NCBI GenBank assembly: GCA_947626755.1
Contig: CANQTP010000007.1
Coordinates: forward strand, 20,175-84,174
Length of the DNA: 64,000 nucleotides
From: an uncultured Clostridia bacterium
GTDB taxonomy: Bacteria; Bacillota; Clostridia; Oscillospirales; Ruminococcaceae
Direction: 5' to 3'
The notes beneath the pieces were generated by a model. The model made no database searches. It was not told the DNA's origin and saw only the letters and a list, made by a program, of their open reading frames with translations. The position numbers and the translations under genes are program-made. How positions within the stretch are numbered: position 1 is the first letter of the stretch; every line of letters starts with the position of its first letter. Shown here in pieces: positions 8,623 to 18,152 of this stretch.

Positions 8623-9846
8623 ATGGCAGGATTAAACAAAGTAACAGTTGACGACATCAGCGTCAAGGGCAAGAAAGTCCTCGTAAGAGTTGACTTCAAC
8701 GTTCCCCTCAAGGACGGAAAGATCACCAACGATAACCGTATCGTTGCAGCTCTCCCCACTATCAAGAAGCTTACTTCCGAAGGCGCAAAGGTAGTTCTCT
8801 GCTCTCATCTCGGCAAGCCCAAGAACGGTCCGGAGGACAAATTCTCCCTCGCTCCCGCAGCGGAAAGACTTGCTCAGCTCGTTGATACAAACGTTATCTT
8901 TGCTAAAGATGATACCGTTGTCGGCGACAACGCAAAGAAAGCCGTTGCAAACATGAAGGACGGCGAGATCGTTGTTCTGGAAAATACACGTTTCCGCGGC
9001 AACGAAGAGACCAAGAACGGCGACGACTTTGCAAAGGAACTTGCAGACCTCGTGGACGGTCAGGTATTTGTTATGGACGCTTTCGGTTCTGCACACAGAG
9101 CGCACGCTTCCACAGCAGGCGTTACAAAGTTCGTTAAGGAAACAGCAGTGGGCTATCTGATGCAGAAAGAGATCCGGTATCTCGGAAATGCAGTTGAAGA
9201 TCCTGTTCGTCCTTTCGTTGCAATTCTGGGCGGCGCAAAGGTTGCAGACAAGCTGAATGTTATCTCCAACCTTATCGAAAAGTGCGACACACTTATCATC
9301 GGCGGCGGTATGGCTTACACATTCCTTAAAGCTAAGGGCTACGAGGTAGGAAAGTCTCTGGTTGACGATGAGAAGATCGACTACTGCAAGGAAATGATGG
9401 CTAAGGCTGAAAAAGCAGGCAAGAAACTGCTTCTCCCCATTGATACCACAATTGCAGCAGCATTCCCCGATCCTATCGACGGCGCTATCGAAGTTTCCGT
9501 TGTTGACGCTGACAAGATCCCCGCTGATATGATGGGTCTTGACATCGGCACAAAGACAATGGAACTCTTTGCAGATGCTGTTAAATCCGCAAAGACAGTT
9601 GTCTGGAACGGACCTATGGGCGTATTTGAGAACCCCACACTTGCCAAGGGTACGATCGCAGTTGCAAAGGCTCTTGCAGATACAGACGCTACCACAATTA
9701 TCGGCGGCGGCGATTCCGCAGCAGCTGTAATGCAGCTTGGCTTTGCAGATAAGATGTCCCACATCTCCACAGGCGGCGGAGCTTCTCTTGAATATCTCGA
9801 GGGCAAGGTACTTCCCGGCGTTGCTGTTATTGCTGAAAAGAAGTAA
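8623..9846 (+). CDS. pgk: Phosphoglycerate kinase
   Basis: Classic PGK motifs: [83 protein letters not shown]. Confidence 0.98.
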   Translation: MAGLNKVTVDDISVKGKKVLVRVDFNVPLKDGKITNDNRIVAALPTIKKLTSEGAKVVLCSHLGKPKNGPEDKFSLAPAAERLAQLVDTNVIFAKDDTVVGDNAKKAVANMKDGEIVVLENTRFRGNEETKNGDDFAKELADLVDGQVFVMDAFGSAHRAHASTAGVTKFVKETAVGYLMQKEIRYLGNAVEDPVRPFVAILGGAKVADKLNVISNLIEKCDTLIIGGGMAYTFLKAKGYEVGKSLVDDEKIDYCKEMMAKAEKAGKKLLLPIDTTIAAAFPDPIDGAIEVSVVDADKIPADMMGLDIGTKTMELFADAVKSAKTVVWNGPMGVFENPTLAKGTIAVAKALADTDATTIIGGGDSAAAVMQLGFADKMSHISTGGGASLEYLEGKVLPGVAVIAEKK

Positions 9847-9862
9847 TAAGACGATAAATAAC

Positions 9863-9896
9863 GAGCGGAGAACGATGAGTTCTCCGCTCTTATTGT
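9863..9896 (+). terminator. Predicted terminator after pgk
   Basis: gagcggagaacgatgagttctccgctc hairpin followed by ttattgttt. Confidence 0.65.
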
Positions 9897-9934
9897 TTAT
9901 GTGCAAAACTGCTGCAAAATTCCGTTTTATGTAA

Positions 9935-10411
9935 CTATTCTTCCTTCTTTTCGGAAACTGCGCCGTCTCTGAGAAGATCGCGTATCTCCGCAAGGAGCAG
10001 TTCCTCTTTTGTAGGCTCGGGCTCTGCAGGCGGCTCTTCCGGCTTGGCTTCTTCCTTCTTCTTGAACTTGTTGATAGCTTTTATAAGGAAAAATACGCAA
10101 AGCGAAATAATCAGGAAGTTTATAACTACTTGTATCAGATTGCCGTACCTTATGGCAACTTCCGCAGCTTCCGCAATGCCGAGTTCCTCGTTTGCGGCAA
10201 CCGCTTCTTTGAGGATTATTCTCTTGTCGGAAAAATCTATTCCGCCTGTTATCATTCCGACACAAGGCATTACAATGTCGTTTACAAGAGAATTTACTAT
10301 AGGAGTGAACGCTCCGCCCATGATAATGCCGACTGCCATGTCAATGACATTTCCTCTGGCAATAAATTCCTTGAATTCCGAAACAATGCCTTTTTTCTTT
10401 TCGTCCGCCAT
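9935..10411 (-). CDS. mscL: Large-conductance mechanosensitive channel MscL
   Basis: FKEFIARGNVIDMAVGIIMGGAFTPIVNSLVNDIVMP and the C-terminal TM helix. Confidence 0.97.
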   Translation of the reverse strand: MADEKKKGIVSEFKEFIARGNVIDMAVGIIMGGAFTPIVNSLVNDIVMPCVGMITGGIDFSDKRIILKEAVAANEELGIAEAAEVAIRYGNLIQVVINFLIISLCVFFLIKAINKFKKKEEAKPEEPPAEPEPTKEELLLAEIRDLLRDGAVSEKKEE

Positions 10412-10492
10412 TTTTACTCATCCTTTCGGGTTTGATAATAAAATTTTACAACAATATTATGGATATGCCTGACAAGGATTGTAATATTTTTA

Positions 10493-11128
10493 TTAATTTT
10501 TTTCGGGAAGCTTTACGCTGCTGTCCGCAATAACGCCGCCTGTTATCCCGAAATGCCCGTAAAGTTCGCCGCAGTCGGCATTTCCTATCCCACCCCATGA
10601 TGAAAAAGTCAATGCTCCGCTTTCCGAGATACCCGTTACCGTAATGTAATGCCAATGCGTTTTCCCGCTGCGGATCTCGCCTTTTCTGACGGGATAGGTT
10701 ATCTTATAGGGAAGTTTTTTCCTGTCAAAACCTATCCGCACGATAACGGGGAAACCGGATCGCAGCGACTCGCGAATGAATTTTTCCAGACTTTCCCTGC
10801 TAAAACGCCTTCTGCTCAGAAATCTTACTTCCGCACCGGTAATATGCCTGTTTATAAGCTTCACAAGCCTGCCGGGAAAGATCCCCAGCGGATTTGAAGT
10901 TCTGCGATAAGCTTCGTTATCGCGGAATCTGCTGACAATATCCGCATACTCCGTAAAGCCTATAGAACGCTTTCCCGCCATATAAAGTATCATGTCGCAA
11001 GCTGCGATCATTCCGCAGCCGCTTCTCAGGGAACGCTTTCCGAACAGTGCCTGATCGCCGCCGTACATATAGCTTTCCGCTCTTTTTATCTTTAAATAAT
11101 TGATCTCCATAACCGAATTATACCTCAT
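10493..11128 (-). CDS. Hypothetical protein, probable C39-like/papain-like cysteine peptidase fold
   Basis: SGCGMIAACDMILYMAG (candidate Cys), FIRESLRSGFPVIVRIG, THWHYITVTGI (candidate His), TFSSWGG; organisation typical of C39-like families. Confidence 0.6.
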   Translation of the reverse strand: MRYNSVMEINYLKIKRAESYMYGGDQALFGKRSLRSGCGMIAACDMILYMAGKRSIGFTEYADIVSRFRDNEAYRRTSNPLGIFPGRLVKLINRHITGAEVRFLSRRRFSRESLEKFIRESLRSGFPVIVRIGFDRKKLPYKITYPVRKGEIRSGKTHWHYITVTGISESGALTFSSWGGIGNADCGELYGHFGITGGVIADSSVKLPEKN

Positions 11129-11210
11129 AATGCCGCAATTGTCAACAAGTTTTCAGGGCAATATATGCAAATCGCCCAAAACAAAAACTGCAAATTATAT
11201 ACGCAAATAC

Positions 11211-11239
11211 TTGACAAGTCCGCCAAAAAAGTGTATAAT
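11211..11239 (+). promoter_or_regulatory. Predicted sigma-A promoter of pfkA
   Basis: Exact consensus TTGACA-N17-TATAAT (11211-11216 / 11234-11239). Confidence 0.8.
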
Positions 11240-11340
11240 TTAAAGTGTTTAAGTGATCTGTATCAGCCTTCTTTGTGCGTCATAACGCGCAGAAGCAGGC
11301 TTTCCCCCTCGGGGCAATAAATATATTGGAGGATAAAAGT

Positions 11341-12300
11341 ATGAAAAGGATCGGTGTATTGACCAGCGGAGGAGATGCTCCCGGCATGAATGCAGCCGTA
11401 AGAGCTGTAACAAGAGCGGCAATCTCCAAAGGATATGAAGTCATCGGCATAAAGAGAGGCTATAACGGTCTGCTCCACGGAGAGATCGTTCAGCTCGGAG
11501 TGCGTGATGTTTCCAATATCATACAGCGCGGCGGTACTGTTCTGTATACTGCACGCTGCCTTGAATTCAAGGAATGGGATTATGTACTTAAAGCTAAGGA
11601 AAAATGTGACGAACTTAACCTTGTGGGTATAGTTGTTATCGGCGGCGACGGCTCCTTCAGGGGCGCTGCGGATCTTTCCAAGGCAGGAGTTCCCTGCATA
11701 GGTCTGCCCGGAACTATCGACAACGACATCGCCTGCACAGAATATACCATCGGTTATGATACGGCAATGAATACAGCCATGGAAATGATAGATAAGCTCC
11801 GCGACACCGCTATGTCCCACGACCGCTGCTCGGTAGTTGAAGTAATGGGAAGAAATGCAGGCTGGATCGCTCTTAATGTAGGTCTTGCCGTTGGTGCAGT
11901 GGGAGTTCTTGCTCCCGAAGTTCCCCGCAAACTTGACGATATAATCGCCAAAATGGAAAATTCCAAAAAGACAATGAAGCAGCACTTCATAATAGTTGTT
12001 TCCGAAGGCATCGGTCATTCCGAAGAAATTGCCCAAGAGATCAAGGAAAAAACAGGTATCGAGTCCAGAGCTACGATCCTCGGTCACGTTCAGAGAGGCG
12101 GAAACCCCACTCTCCGCGACAGAGTCGTTGCCAGCGAAATGGGTTACTATGCTGTTGATCTTCTGGATCAGGGCATCGGCAACCGCGTTGTTGCTATGCA
12201 GAACCATAAGATCGTGGACTTCGACATAAAGGAAGCTCTTTCGATGAAAAAGCCCTTTGACGTAAATCTCTACAACATCGCAGACAGGATCTCATTCTAA
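11341..12300 (+). CDS. pfkA: 6-phosphofructokinase
   Basis: MKRIGVLTSGGDAPGMNAAVRAV, GGDGSFRGA, PGTIDNDIACTEYTIGYDTA, VEVMGRNAGWIAL; ATG at 11341 preceded by tggaggataaaagt. Confidence 0.97.
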   Translation: MKRIGVLTSGGDAPGMNAAVRAVTRAAISKGYEVIGIKRGYNGLLHGEIVQLGVRDVSNIIQRGGTVLYTARCLEFKEWDYVLKAKEKCDELNLVGIVVIGGDGSFRGAADLSKAGVPCIGLPGTIDNDIACTEYTIGYDTAMNTAMEMIDKLRDTAMSHDRCSVVEVMGRNAGWIALNVGLAVGAVGVLAPEVPRKLDDIIAKMENSKKTMKQHFIIVVSEGIGHSEEIAQEIKEKTGIESRATILGHVQRGGNPTLRDRVVASEMGYYAVDLLDQGIGNRVVAMQNHKIVDFDIKEALSMKKPFDVNLYNIADRISF

Positions 12301-12308
12301 AAAAATAA

Positions 12309-12424
12309 GCATTTACAGAGTAGGCAAACGCGCGTACAGTGCTTGGCGGACGGGGAGTTGCCGCCTTGACGAAAAACATACTCAGGTATGTTTGCGGTGC
12401 GTTTGCCGCATCCCGCTGAAATGC
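12309..12424 (+). ncRNA. Tetrahydrofolate (THF) riboswitch aptamer
   Basis: P1 gcatttacag/ctgaaatgc; GAGUAG; P2 GCAAACGC/GCGUUUGC (perfect); P3 GGCGG/CCGCC; hairpin AACAUAC-UCA-GGUAUGUU; conserved GCGGUG...GCAUCC. Located directly upstream of a folT-like ECF S component. Confidence 0.87.
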
Positions 12425-12505
12425 ATAACAGGAGCTTTTCATTATACTGGAAATCAGTATTCTCCCGATTATGCAGTTTAGCATAATTATTAAGGAGGTA
12501 TTATA

Positions 12506-13075
12506 ATGAAAAGCTTTTTTTCAATGTTCAGGCGTTCCGCGGGCGAACTTAAAAATATCCGCTGCCTGACTGCCACGGGAATACTTGTTGCCCTGTTCGT
12601 GATACTGGATATGTATTCCATAAGAATAGGAGATTTTGTCAAGATAAATCTTGCGTTTCTCCCTCTTGCGTCTGTGGGAATGCTGTTCGGTCCCGTGCCT
12701 GCAATGCTTGCGGCTCTGGCAGGAGATTTTGTAGGCTGCTTTGTAAGCGGACAGTCTCCCCTTCCCCTGCTGTCGCTGACAGCAATGGTCGAAGGACTGA
12801 TATACGGAACACTTCTTTATGGGAAGCGTTTCGGTTCACTTGCGGTATTCTCCGTTGTGGCAAGACTTGCGGACTCGCTTATCGTTTCCATATGTCTGAA
12901 TACGTCAGTCCTTATGTATTACGGATTCATGTCGCGCACTGCGGAGCAGTTCCTGACGCGCGTTGTCAAAACAGGCGCGGAACTCATTTTCTTCATTCCC
13001 ATAATTATTTTCGGGTCGCAGATGATACGCACGATCTACGATAATGTTACAAAAGGCAGCCGTTCCCACAATTAA
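12506..13075 (+). CDS. ECF transporter S component, folate (FolT)-like
   Basis: ~190 aa polytopic protein (TATGILVALFVILDMYSIRIGDFVKINLAFLPLASVGMLFGPVPAMLAALAGDFVGC) downstream of a THF riboswitch. Confidence 0.88.
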   Translation: MKSFFSMFRRSAGELKNIRCLTATGILVALFVILDMYSIRIGDFVKINLAFLPLASVGMLFGPVPAMLAALAGDFVGCFVSGQSPLPLLSLTAMVEGLIYGTLLYGKRFGSLAVFSVVARLADSLIVSICLNTSVLMYYGFMSRTAEQFLTRVVKTGAELIFFIPIIIFGSQMIRTIYDNVTKGSRSHN

Positions 13076-13100
13076 TAATATAATGAAAGGATAGGTTTTT

Positions 13101-13766
13101 ATGGGACTTTTTTCACCTAATCCTACTAAACAGAAGCAGATAGAGCTTCAGAACATTCTTTTCAATACAAATGAAAAGAAATTAATGGTGTCCCCGGATT
13201 TTCTCCATAATATGGCTGTGAACTACACGTCAAAAAGAATGAAAACAGTCAATAAAATGAATACGGGACTTGTTTCAACAAAGACTCCCAGACATTTCTT
13301 TGCATATTATGACATAATGATGCAGAATCTGGACGAACTTATCACCATTGAACCCTACCACGAGTTCAAAGATCCTAAGCCTTCCGAATTCAAAAAGATG
13401 ATAAATGACAAATTGAACAAATATATCGAAGCAATGCTTAACCGCACATGGAAAGAAGCCAACCGCAAGTTCGGTCTGGGACTTGACGGGAAGCGCGACC
13501 CTCTGCTTTACGGTCCTGTGCTTGATGATATATTAAGATTCAGGCACAGATATTCCGATGTGCTTGTGGAACATATCGACAATACATTCTACAAGTCGGT
13601 GTTCGGCACAAGTTTTCTGGAAAGAGAAGAGCGGCTTGCTGCCGCCGAAGCGGAAACAGTTGAAGAAGAAAACATCGACGGCGAGGAGCATGGCGATATT
13701 CCCGATCCGGACGATGCACTTGCAATGCATGATGAAGACGAAAAGGAGCAGCAGACTGCGGAATAA
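13101..13766 (+). CDS. Hypothetical protein with acidic C-terminal tail
   Basis: 221 aa ORF, RBS-like aaaggata upstream, perfect terminator downstream; C-terminus EEENIDGEEHGDIPDPDD...; no family recognised. Confidence 0.75.
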   Translation: MGLFSPNPTKQKQIELQNILFNTNEKKLMVSPDFLHNMAVNYTSKRMKTVNKMNTGLVSTKTPRHFFAYYDIMMQNLDELITIEPYHEFKDPKPSEFKKMINDKLNKYIEAMLNRTWKEANRKFGLGLDGKRDPLLYGPVLDDILRFRHRYSDVLVEHIDNTFYKSVFGTSFLEREERLAAAEAETVEEENIDGEEHGDIPDPDDALAMHDEDEKEQQTAE

Positions 13767-13773
13767 CAATAAT

Positions 13774-13819
13774 TCCCTGTATCAAGTGAATTTATCACTC
13801 GATACAGGGATATTTTTTT
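13774..13819. terminator. Predicted terminator between convergent genes
   Basis: TCCCTGTATCaAGTGA attta TCACTcGATACAGGGA then tattttttt. Confidence 0.85.
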
Positions 13820-14573
13820 ACCCGAATACAAATTGATAAATAATTCCGAATATCTCACGGAGCCAATATGTGGGAATCAGCCACAGCGAAGTTTTCACTG
13901 GTATGGCATATGCTTCCAATCCGTACTTTTCCGCGATCATTGAAGCGCGGAACTGATGATAACCGTCCGTCACTATCGCAGCATTCCCGTCAAGACCGTT
14001 TTCAAGCATTTTCTCTTTGGAAAATCGTATATTCTCATCGGTGCTTGTGGATCTGTCCTCAAGAATTATCCTGTCGGGGGAAATGCCGTTTTCCGAAAGC
14101 ACCCGCCTGATACATTCCGCTTCGGAAATATCCTCGTCCGCGCCCTGTCCGCCCGAAGCAATACAGACAGCTTCGGGGTTTTCTTTCAGAAAATTGCAGG
14201 CTGCCGTTATCCGCTTGTTGAGCATTAGGCTCGGAGTTTCACCCTTTACTCTGCACCCGAGAACGATAACCACGGTTTTGCCGTTCGGCGGAGGATTTTC
14301 CGCCGCCGCGATCATTTTCACTGAGATCGCCATCGAAATTACCAGAAATGCCAGAAACAGCACGGCAGCAAACAGTGATACCCCGCGGAAAAATATATTC
14401 TCCCGAAAAAGCGCAAAAAATTTGCTTCTGAAAAATACAAGCAGGAAAAGCAATGCAAACAGCGCCATTCCCGAAATATTCCCGAAATTTATTATCCCTG
14501 CGGTCAAAGGCGCAAAGAACACCAGAAAGCCGCAGATGAAAATTATTTCAAGGCATAAAGGAACAAATGCCAT
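13818..14573 (-). CDS. YdcF/SanA family (DUF218) membrane protein
   Basis: VVIVLGCRVKGETPSLMLNKRITAA, ASGGQGADEDISEAECIRRVLSENGI, EDRSTSTDENIRFSK, VTDGYHQFRASMIAEKYG. Confidence 0.88.
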   Translation of the reverse strand: MAFVPLCLEIIFICGFLVFFAPLTAGIINFGNISGMALFALLFLLVFFRSKFFALFRENIFFRGVSLFAAVLFLAFLVISMAISVKMIAAAENPPPNGKTVVIVLGCRVKGETPSLMLNKRITAACNFLKENPEAVCIASGGQGADEDISEAECIRRVLSENGISPDRIILEDRSTSTDENIRFSKEKMLENGLDGNAAIVTDGYHQFRASMIAEKYGLEAYAIPVKTSLWLIPTYWLREIFGIIYQFVFG

Positions 14574-14815
14574 CAGAGAGCTTCTCTTAAAGCGTTGGCA
14601 AGCTGATCGGGGCAGGAAGTTCCCTTGCCGCCGCAGTCAATGCCCTGTAAACGTTCAACGGCGTCCTTTACCTTCATTCCCTTTACAAGTGCGGAAATGC
14701 CTTGGGTATTTCCGTTGCAGCCGCCTGTGAACTGAACGTTCTTTATAACGTCTCCGTCAATTTCTATATGAATGTTTCTTGAGCAAACGCCCTTTGGTGT
14801 GTAGTTAATGGTCAT
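14573..14815 (-). CDS. TSCPD domain-containing small protein (TIGR03905-like)
   Basis: 80 aa: YTPKGVCSRNIHIEIDGDVIKNVQFTGGCNGNTQGIS...IDCGGKGTSCPDQLANAL. Confidence 0.9.
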   Translation of the reverse strand: MTINYTPKGVCSRNIHIEIDGDVIKNVQFTGGCNGNTQGISALVKGMKVKDAVERLQGIDCGGKGTSCPDQLANALREAL

Positions 14816-14828
14816 TTTAATATCCTCC

Positions 14829-16007
14829 TTAATTTTTTATCCTTGCTACTCCCGACTTTACCGCCGCGTCCGCAACGGCATCGGCGATGATGTTCGCCAA
14901 ATTCTTATTGAACGCATCGGGAAGTATGTACTCCGCGCAGAGTTCCTCGGGCTTTACCGCCGAAGCAATGGCGTACGCCGCCGCACGTTTCATTTCCTCG
15001 TTGATGTCGCTTGCACGGACTGCAAGCGCGCCCTTGAAAACTCCCGGGAAAGCAATAACATTGTTTATCTGATTGGGATAGTCGGAACGTCCCGTTCCCA
15101 CAACGAACGCTCCCGCAGCTTTCGCATCCTCGGGCATTATTTCGGGAGTGGGATTTGCCATTGCGAAAATTATGGGCTTGTCCGCCATTGAACGCACCAT
15201 TTCCTGCGAAACAAGGTTAGGCTTGGAAACTCCTATAAAGGCGTCCGCACCTTTCAGAGCCTCCGCAAGTCCGCCGCGGACATGATCTTTATTTGTGATC
15301 TTAGCCATTTCGTAGTGTGATGGATTTTCAAAATCGTCTCCGTCACAGATAATGCCTTTTATATCCACCATTATAATGTTGCCTATCCCCAAGGAAATAA
15401 ACTGCTTTGCAATTGCGCAGCCTGCCGCTCCCGCGCCGTTTATAACAAGAGTCATATCCTTGATAGTTTTCCCCGCAACTTTTGCGGCATTCAGCATAGC
15501 CGCCGAAGCAACGATGGCAGTTCCATGCTGATCGTCATGGAAAACAGGTATATCAAGCTTTTCTTTCAGGCGGCGCTCGATTTCAAAACATCTGGGGGCG
15601 GAAATATCTTCAAGATTTATCCCGCCGAAGCTGTAAGAGATAAGTTCGACAGTGCGGACAATTTCGTCCACGTCCTTGGAAGCAACGCATATGGGGAAAG
15701 CGTCCACTCCCGCAAATTCCTTGAAAAGCGCGCATTTGCCTTCCATTACGGGCATAGAAGCCCTCGGACCTATATCCCCCAGACCGAGAACTGCCGTTCC
15801 GTCGGTAATGACCGCCACAAGATTTGCCCGTCTTGTAAGATCGTAGGAAAGGTCGGGATCTTTGGCAATTTCCAGACAGGGCTGCGCAACACCGGGAGTG
15901 TAAGCGTTTGAAAGCTGCTGACGGTCGTTGACTTCACAGCGGGAGATCACTTCTATTTTGCCTTTCCACTTATAATGTTTTTCCAGAGATGACTGCATAA
16001 TGTCCAT
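14829..16007 (-). CDS. NAD-dependent malic enzyme
   Basis: YTPGVAQPCLEIAKDPDLSYDLTRRANLVAVITDGTAVLGLGDIGPRASMPVMEGK, FHDDQHGTAIVASAAMLNA, NGAGAAGCAIA. Start MDIMQ at 16007 preferred over ORF-track start 16043 (aggaagtatcag RBS). Confidence 0.94.
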   Translation of the reverse strand: MDIMQSSLEKHYKWKGKIEVISRCEVNDRQQLSNAYTPGVAQPCLEIAKDPDLSYDLTRRANLVAVITDGTAVLGLGDIGPRASMPVMEGKCALFKEFAGVDAFPICVASKDVDEIVRTVELISYSFGGINLEDISAPRCFEIERRLKEKLDIPVFHDDQHGTAIVASAAMLNAAKVAGKTIKDMTLVINGAGAAGCAIAKQFISLGIGNIIMVDIKGIICDGDDFENPSHYEMAKITNKDHVRGGLAEALKGADAFIGVSKPNLVSQEMVRSMADKPIIFAMANPTPEIMPEDAKAAGAFVVGTGRSDYPNQINNVIAFPGVFKGALAVRASDINEEMKRAAAYAIASAVKPEELCAEYILPDAFNKNLANIIADAVADAAVKSGVARIKN

Positions 16008-16020
16008 ACTGATACTTCCT

Positions 16021-16860
16021 TTATTTTTCTTTTTTATTAGCAAGTTTTACGATCCTGTCAATGTTCTTCTTATCGGTCGTATTGCTGCCGATGTGCGTAG
16101 GATAGGCGTTATAAAGTCCGTGGAAATCCGAACCGCCTGTTACGATAAGGTCGTACTTTTCGGCAATTTCCAGCATTTTCTTCTGCTGATCCTCATTTGC
16201 GGAATAGTGGTAAACTTCCACGCCGTCCAGCTTGCCCTTTGCGGAAAGTTCCTCCAGCAGATCCAGAGAATCATAGTAGACAGGGTGTGCCATGACCGCA
16301 ACTCCTCTTGCGGAGTGGATAAGGTCAATGACGAAATTCACATCGGGATATTCTCTTTCAACTATGCAGGAACCTGTTTTCAGGTCGAAAAGTTCATCGC
16401 TGAGTTTGCCGTAGAATTCTGTGGTATATCCGTAATCAATAAGAGCGTGCATTATGTGCTGTTTGAAAATGCTCTTTGAGCCTGTGGCATATTTCATAAC
16501 ACTTTCGGCTGTTATGGGATAGATCTTCATAACATTTTCGACCATTTCGCGGGCGCAAGCCTTGCGGATCTCGCAGGCTTTTATGCAGACGCCTTCAAGC
16601 CTGTCGGGCTTCTGCGGAGCGTAGCAAAGAATATGTACTTTACGTCCGCGTGACTTGTCCCAAGCGGAAAGTTCAACGCCGGGAAGAATTTTAACGCCGT
16701 ACCTGTCCCCTAAAATTTTCGAGCGGGAAATTGACGACATAGTGTCGTGATCGGTAATGGAAATAAACTCGATGCCCGTCCTTTTTGCCTGAACGATAAT
16801 ATCCTCTATTCCCAGAGAACCATCGGAAAGCTTGGTATGACAGTGAAGATCGCCAACCAT
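16021..16860 (-). CDS. PHP domain phosphoesterase (TrpH/YciV-like)
   Basis: GDLHCHTKLSDGSLGIEDIIVQAKRTGIEFISITDHDT, LPGVELSAWD, MAHPVYY, TGGSDFHG. Confidence 0.9.
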   Translation of the reverse strand: MVGDLHCHTKLSDGSLGIEDIIVQAKRTGIEFISITDHDTMSSISRSKILGDRYGVKILPGVELSAWDKSRGRKVHILCYAPQKPDRLEGVCIKACEIRKACAREMVENVMKIYPITAESVMKYATGSKSIFKQHIMHALIDYGYTTEFYGKLSDELFDLKTGSCIVEREYPDVNFVIDLIHSARGVAVMAHPVYYDSLDLLEELSAKGKLDGVEVYHYSANEDQQKKMLEIAEKYDLIVTGGSDFHGLYNAYPTHIGSNTTDKKNIDRIVKLANKKEK

Positions 16861-17068
16861 ATCTTCAGCTCCTTTTGCAATAAATTTCAGATAGATAATG
16901 TATCCGCAGATCGGGAAAATTTATTGAAAATATTGGAAATTTCAGGGTAAAATACAATAAATGTCAGAAAATCATGATAATCAGGATACACTGCTTTTTT
17001 AATTATACCATAAAACTATAAAACATTGCAAGTGTTTTTATGAAATATATCTAAATATAATAGAAAAA

Positions 17069-18016
17069 TTACAGAAATTTCCCCATGAACCACACATTTT
17101 CCGCGCTGAATTCCCTGCCGTTCAGGTAGGAAAGGCAGCCGCTTTCGGAGGTAAGATCAAATTTCAGCTTGTAGGAATACAGCGCCTGTGTTTTTATGCC
17201 GAACTCCCTGTTGATCTTGTTGATGCCGTATTTCCCGTCGCCCAGAAGCGGACAGCCGATATATGCAAGGTGCGCGCGGATCTGATGGGTACGTCCCGTA
17301 TGGAGTTTCACTTCCAGAAGAGACAATCTGTCCGAGGACTTCAGAACGGTATATTCTGTGATTATAGTCTTATTATCGGGAGTTTTCCTGCCGCTGACCT
17401 TCACGGTATTTGAAGCGGAGTCCTTTTCAAGATAAGCCGTGAGAATGTCGTGGCTTTTGTGCGGTTTTCCCACCACAATGCAAAGATAGGTCTTTTCTAT
17501 CTCCCTGTCCTTTATCTTTTGGTTAAGAATACGCAATGACTCGGCGTTTTTTGCGGCAATTACAATTCCGCCCGTATTCCTGTCCAGACGGTTGCAGAGC
17601 GCGGGAGCAAAGCTGTTTTCGCTTTCGGGGGAATACTCGCCTTTTTCGTAAAGATAGCGTTTCAGGCGGTTTATGACGGTATCGGCGGTGTTGTCGTTGT
17701 CCTCGTGCACTACCATGCCGTTTTTCTTGTCTATTAAAATTATATTTTCGTCCTCGTAAATTATGACAAGCTGTGAGGGAACGTTCATAAACTCATTTTC
17801 GGAAGTTGCATCGAAGAATTCATCGTTTATGTACATCTGCACAATGTCGCCTTCGGCAAGTCTGGTTGAAATTTCCCCGCGCCTGCCGTTTATCTTTATC
17901 CGCTTGTTGCGTATAGCCTTGTACATCATGCTCTGCGGAAGTTTCGGAACGGTTTTCGTCACGAACTTGTCAAGGCGCTGCCCGGCGTCATTGGAATTTA
18001 CAGCAAATTCTTTCAT
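17069..18016 (-). CDS. RluA family pseudouridine synthase
   Basis: S4-like N-terminus (GQRLDKFVTKTVP), ALCNRLDRNTGGIVIAAK, LHTGRTHQIRAHLAYIGCPLLGDGKYG. Start MKEFAV at 18016. Confidence 0.93.
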   Translation of the reverse strand: MKEFAVNSNDAGQRLDKFVTKTVPKLPQSMMYKAIRNKRIKINGRRGEISTRLAEGDIVQMYINDEFFDATSENEFMNVPSQLVIIYEDENIILIDKKNGMVVHEDNDNTADTVINRLKRYLYEKGEYSPESENSFAPALCNRLDRNTGGIVIAAKNAESLRILNQKIKDREIEKTYLCIVVGKPHKSHDILTAYLEKDSASNTVKVSGRKTPDNKTIITEYTVLKSSDRLSLLEVKLHTGRTHQIRAHLAYIGCPLLGDGKYGINKINREFGIKTQALYSYKLKFDLTSESGCLSYLNGREFSAENVWFMGKFL

Positions 18017-18152
18017 ATCGGAATATCCTTTTCGTAAAATAATCTTCATTATATTATAACATAAAATTTTTTATAAAACACCTTTTCAAATTAAACTTTT
18101 TGTAGTATAATTATTTTAGAAACGTTTGTTTTAAAGGGGCAGCACAGGAACC

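Noticed and set aside
8632-9993. 453-aa ORF antisense to pgk
   Set aside because: Shadow ORF: mirrors the codon bias of pgk; Cys/His/Asn-rich translation with no domain; pgk is unambiguous.
9931-10265. Alternative minus-strand ORF (112 aa) overlapping mscL
   Set aside because: mscL in the overlapping frame is unambiguous.
11263-12207. 314-aa ORF antisense to pfkA
   Set aside because: Antisense to a clear pfkA; no RBS or protein features.
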